This document shows positions 61,424-64,000 of a stretch of 64,000 nt of DNA, one piece after another. The stretch's first letter is position 1. Every line of letters begins with the position of its first letter. Source of the stretch: Anadara kagoshimensis (Eukaryota; Mollusca; Bivalvia; Arcoida; Arcidae); contig CM037862.1 of assembly GCA_021292105.1 (NCBI GenBank), positions 30,784,169-30,848,168 on the forward strand, in the 5' to 3' direction. The notes beneath the pieces are model-generated. The model saw only the letters and a program-made list of their open reading frames with translations. It was not told the DNA's origin and did no database searches. The position numbers and the translations under genes were made by a program.

Positions 61424-61592
61424 CTTGGACCAAAATTATGTAACCAAAATTATTTTGAAGATGTTGATAAGCTACCCAAAAGTGATTTCTTAATTGTATG
61501 TCAATTGAGAAAATTGCATACCTTGTAACAAATCATATAAATAGCACTACATGCTTTGTCGATAGAAATCCTAAACTATCCCCTCATAAAAA

Positions 61593-61750
61593 AACAAATT
61601 AAACCATGTCCAAAATTCCAAAGCAAAGCAAAAACTCTGAAGCATGCAAATTAATTTAAACACGTGAACTTTCACGAGGAAAGTGAGACCGGGTGCTCTG
61701 GAGGGTAAGCATCTCCGGTTTAGCTAGCTTCAACCGTCACGTGTGTAAAG
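61593..61750 (-). mobile_element. Penelope-like downstream segment
   Basis: aaaacaaattaaaccatgtc, accgggtgctctgg, agctagcttcaaccgtcacg: the same segment that follows the RT at 55.25 kb, here next to the hammerhead pair and in the same orientation. Confidence 0.65.
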
Positions 61751-61759
61751 CTTACTGTG

Positions 61760-62904
61760 ACAACCTCACATAGTGAAACGTATTTCTTAAAAAAATATTG
61801 AGTCAATCTGTGATTACATGGAGTTTGGTAGTCAAGCTACCGCCCTTTACTTGGAAAATGACACTCTCGAAATACAACTCGTGCAGCCTTCTATAAATGT
61901 ACCAAAGTATCCTTGTGTAACTGTTCAGCTGCGTCTCCCCAGAACTGATAGTGGTTTAGTAGCTTCAAGTTTCCCCCAAAATGGAAATAAGGAACAAAAT
62001 GGACCTGATTCTCTACTTGAAACGAGAAATAATATGATAGGTTACTAACCTAAAATCAGCAATTACAAATTCAAACACATGGAATAATAAAAATAGTTGT
62101 TAGTTCTGAACGATTCAGTAGTAATCGCAATACATGTAATCCTAATCCAACCGCTCTTAAAAGCGCACGGTCTAAGCACCGTGTACTGCCTCGAGTTAGG
62201 GGGACATGATTTGAAGCGGGGAATTCAGACAGGTAGGTTCAAAATGCTCTCGTTTTGTATCAAAATAACATATTTTGGTCATAATTTATACCTCACGGAA
62301 TATAACGATATGTCCGTGAGGCAATGCATCCACGATTTGATCTAAAATAAGGCCATAAATACCACTTTATCCCTGCAATATATTGCTGGTGCGGACTACG
62401 AATCATTTTTCAATACAAAACGTGGTATTGTGAACAAATGAAGCTCTACAGAAAGCAGGTTTTGCATTCATTCGGTATATAGAATATCATGTATACTTTC
62501 ATCTCTACCAAACTTATACCTCAAAACCCTCTATTGTTTCCACACTTAGTGTTTTAAATATGTATCAACCGTGGGACATGATCAGATGTAAATTACAGAC
62601 GATGCTGTTGATTTTTACAAATAATTTCAGAAAACACACCATAAAATGCCACGAACGGTTGGTCACATTAACTGTTTTGGCACTGTGCACCAATGTCTAC
62701 ATAAAACACATTCTTATTGCTTTGAAATGTTAGTCAAATGAGTTATATGTGTTTGAACATATCAATAAAATGCTTGATGTTTTGAATACATATACTAGTA
62801 TGCACCCATTACAAAATTGTTATTGAAATAGATTTTTTTTTAAATAAAGATGGTTAACAATAATATTACACTTATGTCCAGGCATCATTAGTTATTATAG
62901 TTCC
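61760..62904. other. Non-coding, nothing recognised
   Basis: Frames at 61818-62048 and 62097-62345 are short and lack motifs or splice context that would support a gene. Confidence 0.45.
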
Positions 62905-63480
62905 AGCTTTCAGATTAGAAACCTACGGAGATTTATGTCCTGATTCTAAATATGAAGTTTCACGATCCTAGTCCTTTTCACTCGTGACAAAAAACTGTTT
63001 TTAGTTTAAGTACTTAAGGTCACCATGGCTTTGAACATAGGTCAAGAAAAAAACAGCTTCCCATACTTGGTAAATTTCTTTACTTTCACTCTCCCAGGCC
63101 TTAGGGTTCATGAAAAGAAAACATTAAGCTTTTACTACTTTAATTCACTGCGAAATCAATCAGCTTCGCAACCTACTAGAACTGCTTGTTCTGGTACCAT
63201 ATATGAAGTTCCAAGCACCTATTTCATTCGATTCATGAGAATAAGACGTTTTAAGGTTTTGCTACTTAGGTTACTATGACATTGGATATAGGTCTAGTTC
63301 AGCCAGCTGTGCAAACTTGGTAGACCTTTTCGTTCTGATGCTAAATATTAGGTTTAAATGTTACTGTGACTTTGAATGTAAATCAAGATCAACCAGCTTC
63401 GTAAACTTAGTAAAGTTTTATTTCCTGATGATTTATACGTGAATATGGAGTTTTTCAGTTCATGACAAGAAGATATTTTA
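62905..63480. repeat. Degenerate repeat with ggtcaccatggctttgaac-type motifs
   Basis: Diverged copies of a unit of roughly 110-240 bp: accatggctttgaacatagg near 63020, actatgacattggatatagg near 63275, actgtgactttgaatgtaaa near 63363, each followed by a cagct(t)c...cttggta motif. Typical of old mollusc dispersed repeats. Confidence 0.55.
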
Positions 63481-64000
63481 CTTTTTAGCTGTAGGATAGC
63501 CAACCCGGCCAGCGCATTGATTCATCAAACAAAATTCCACACGCGTTTTTCCGTCAAAATATTGTATTTTCACTCCATTTCTCGTCTAATCTGCCGATTT
63601 TTTTGGAACTTCTTCCAGTCAGACATATTTATTTAGCATTCACCCGCTTCGATTACAATTTTGGCATGAAGAAAATGTCATCGTGTATTTTGGACACAAT
63701 AGTCATGCTTTTTTGCCTTATTTGTCATGTATGATTGATCTGCATGGCTGTCGAATACATTAGATACGCATGTGTTCTAATATTACCCATGTGGACTCGG
63801 GATCTGCACCACTGTACAGTGCAACCTGCTAATGGGGGGTAAGAGATTCAGAATTACTGAAAATTATCAACTTATTTTGCTTTGCTGGCAAAATATGAAC
63901 AGGACCTGTCAGTCATATCAGTACATATCATTTGATAAATCAGCTAACATCATTAAACAGGGTTGCACTGGAGTTACATGTATCTTTATGAAACATTCCC
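63481..64000. other. Non-coding, nothing recognised
   Basis: No gene or known element to the end of the window. Confidence 0.45.

Larger units (their letters stand above)
61011..61480. repeat. Direct duplication of about 131 bp, offset 339 bp
   Basis: aattacatattataccagtt to gataagctacccaaa occurs at 61011-61141 and 61350-61480 with essentially no differences. Each copy holds one hammerhead. Together they delimit a 339-bp unit. Confidence 0.95.

Overview
This window is animal genomic DNA, most likely from a bivalve or another mollusc. It is AT-rich, with spliced genes, LTR, LINE and Penelope-type retroelements, tRNA-headed SINEs and many decayed DNA transposons. One dispersed element begins TAGCTCACCTGAGCC and ends near GGGCCTCTTGTTT, which I recognise from many bivalve genomes. 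The species cannot be fixed from the sequence alone. Almost every long reading frame belongs to a mobile element or is a by-product of a tandem repeat. The one likely host gene is an nSTAND-type P-loop NTPase with ankyrin repeats at 12.2-14.9 kb.

Layout. 0-10.4 kb: a 30-bp satellite, split by a complete 3,255-bp IS630/Tc1/mariner-type transposon (1031-4285) with about 65-bp inverted ends and a TA target duplication. 11.3-11.8 kb: fragments of a Penelope-like element (PLE). 12.2-14.9 kb: the NTPase-ankyrin gene. 16-22.5 kb: dispersed repeats, PLE fragments, a decayed hammerhead ribozyme, a cluster of palindromic modules and a SINE with a 12-bp target duplication. 23.1-32.2 kb: a complete Ty3/gypsy retrotransposon with 1.17-kb LTRs, intact gag and frameshifted pol. 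32.8-33.6 kb: a 60-bp (2 x 30) minisatellite. 35.5-44.1 kb: a two-gene ISL2EU-type DNA transposon. A spliced SAP-SWIM-YqaJ-PHD nuclease gene (+) converges on a THAP-HTH-DDE transposase gene (-). A 372-bp MITE has entered the nuclease gene and a 2.6-kb pearl-like element carrying a 145-bp satellite has entered the transposase gene. 45.4-48.4 kb: a second palindromic module, a MITE inside a SINE, and a LINE 3' tail. 48.4-53.6 kb: a 5.2-kb foldback element whose 1.35-kb arms are built of about 360-bp repeats. 54.4-60.3 kb: a Crypton-type tyrosine recombinase pseudogene interrupted by a 4.45-kb element with Academ-like features, itself carrying PLE and SINE insertions. 61.0-61.5 kb: two hammerhead ribozymes exactly 339 bp apart. 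61.8-64 kb: no recognised gene.

The window is best read as a nest of insertions, several of which can be undone exactly from target duplications. Many of the frameshifts lie in homopolymers, so some apparent pseudogenes may be partly sequencing or assembly error. The strongest leads are the tandem hammerhead pair, the two-gene nuclease/transposase element, the repeat-armed foldback and the family of palindromic modules.
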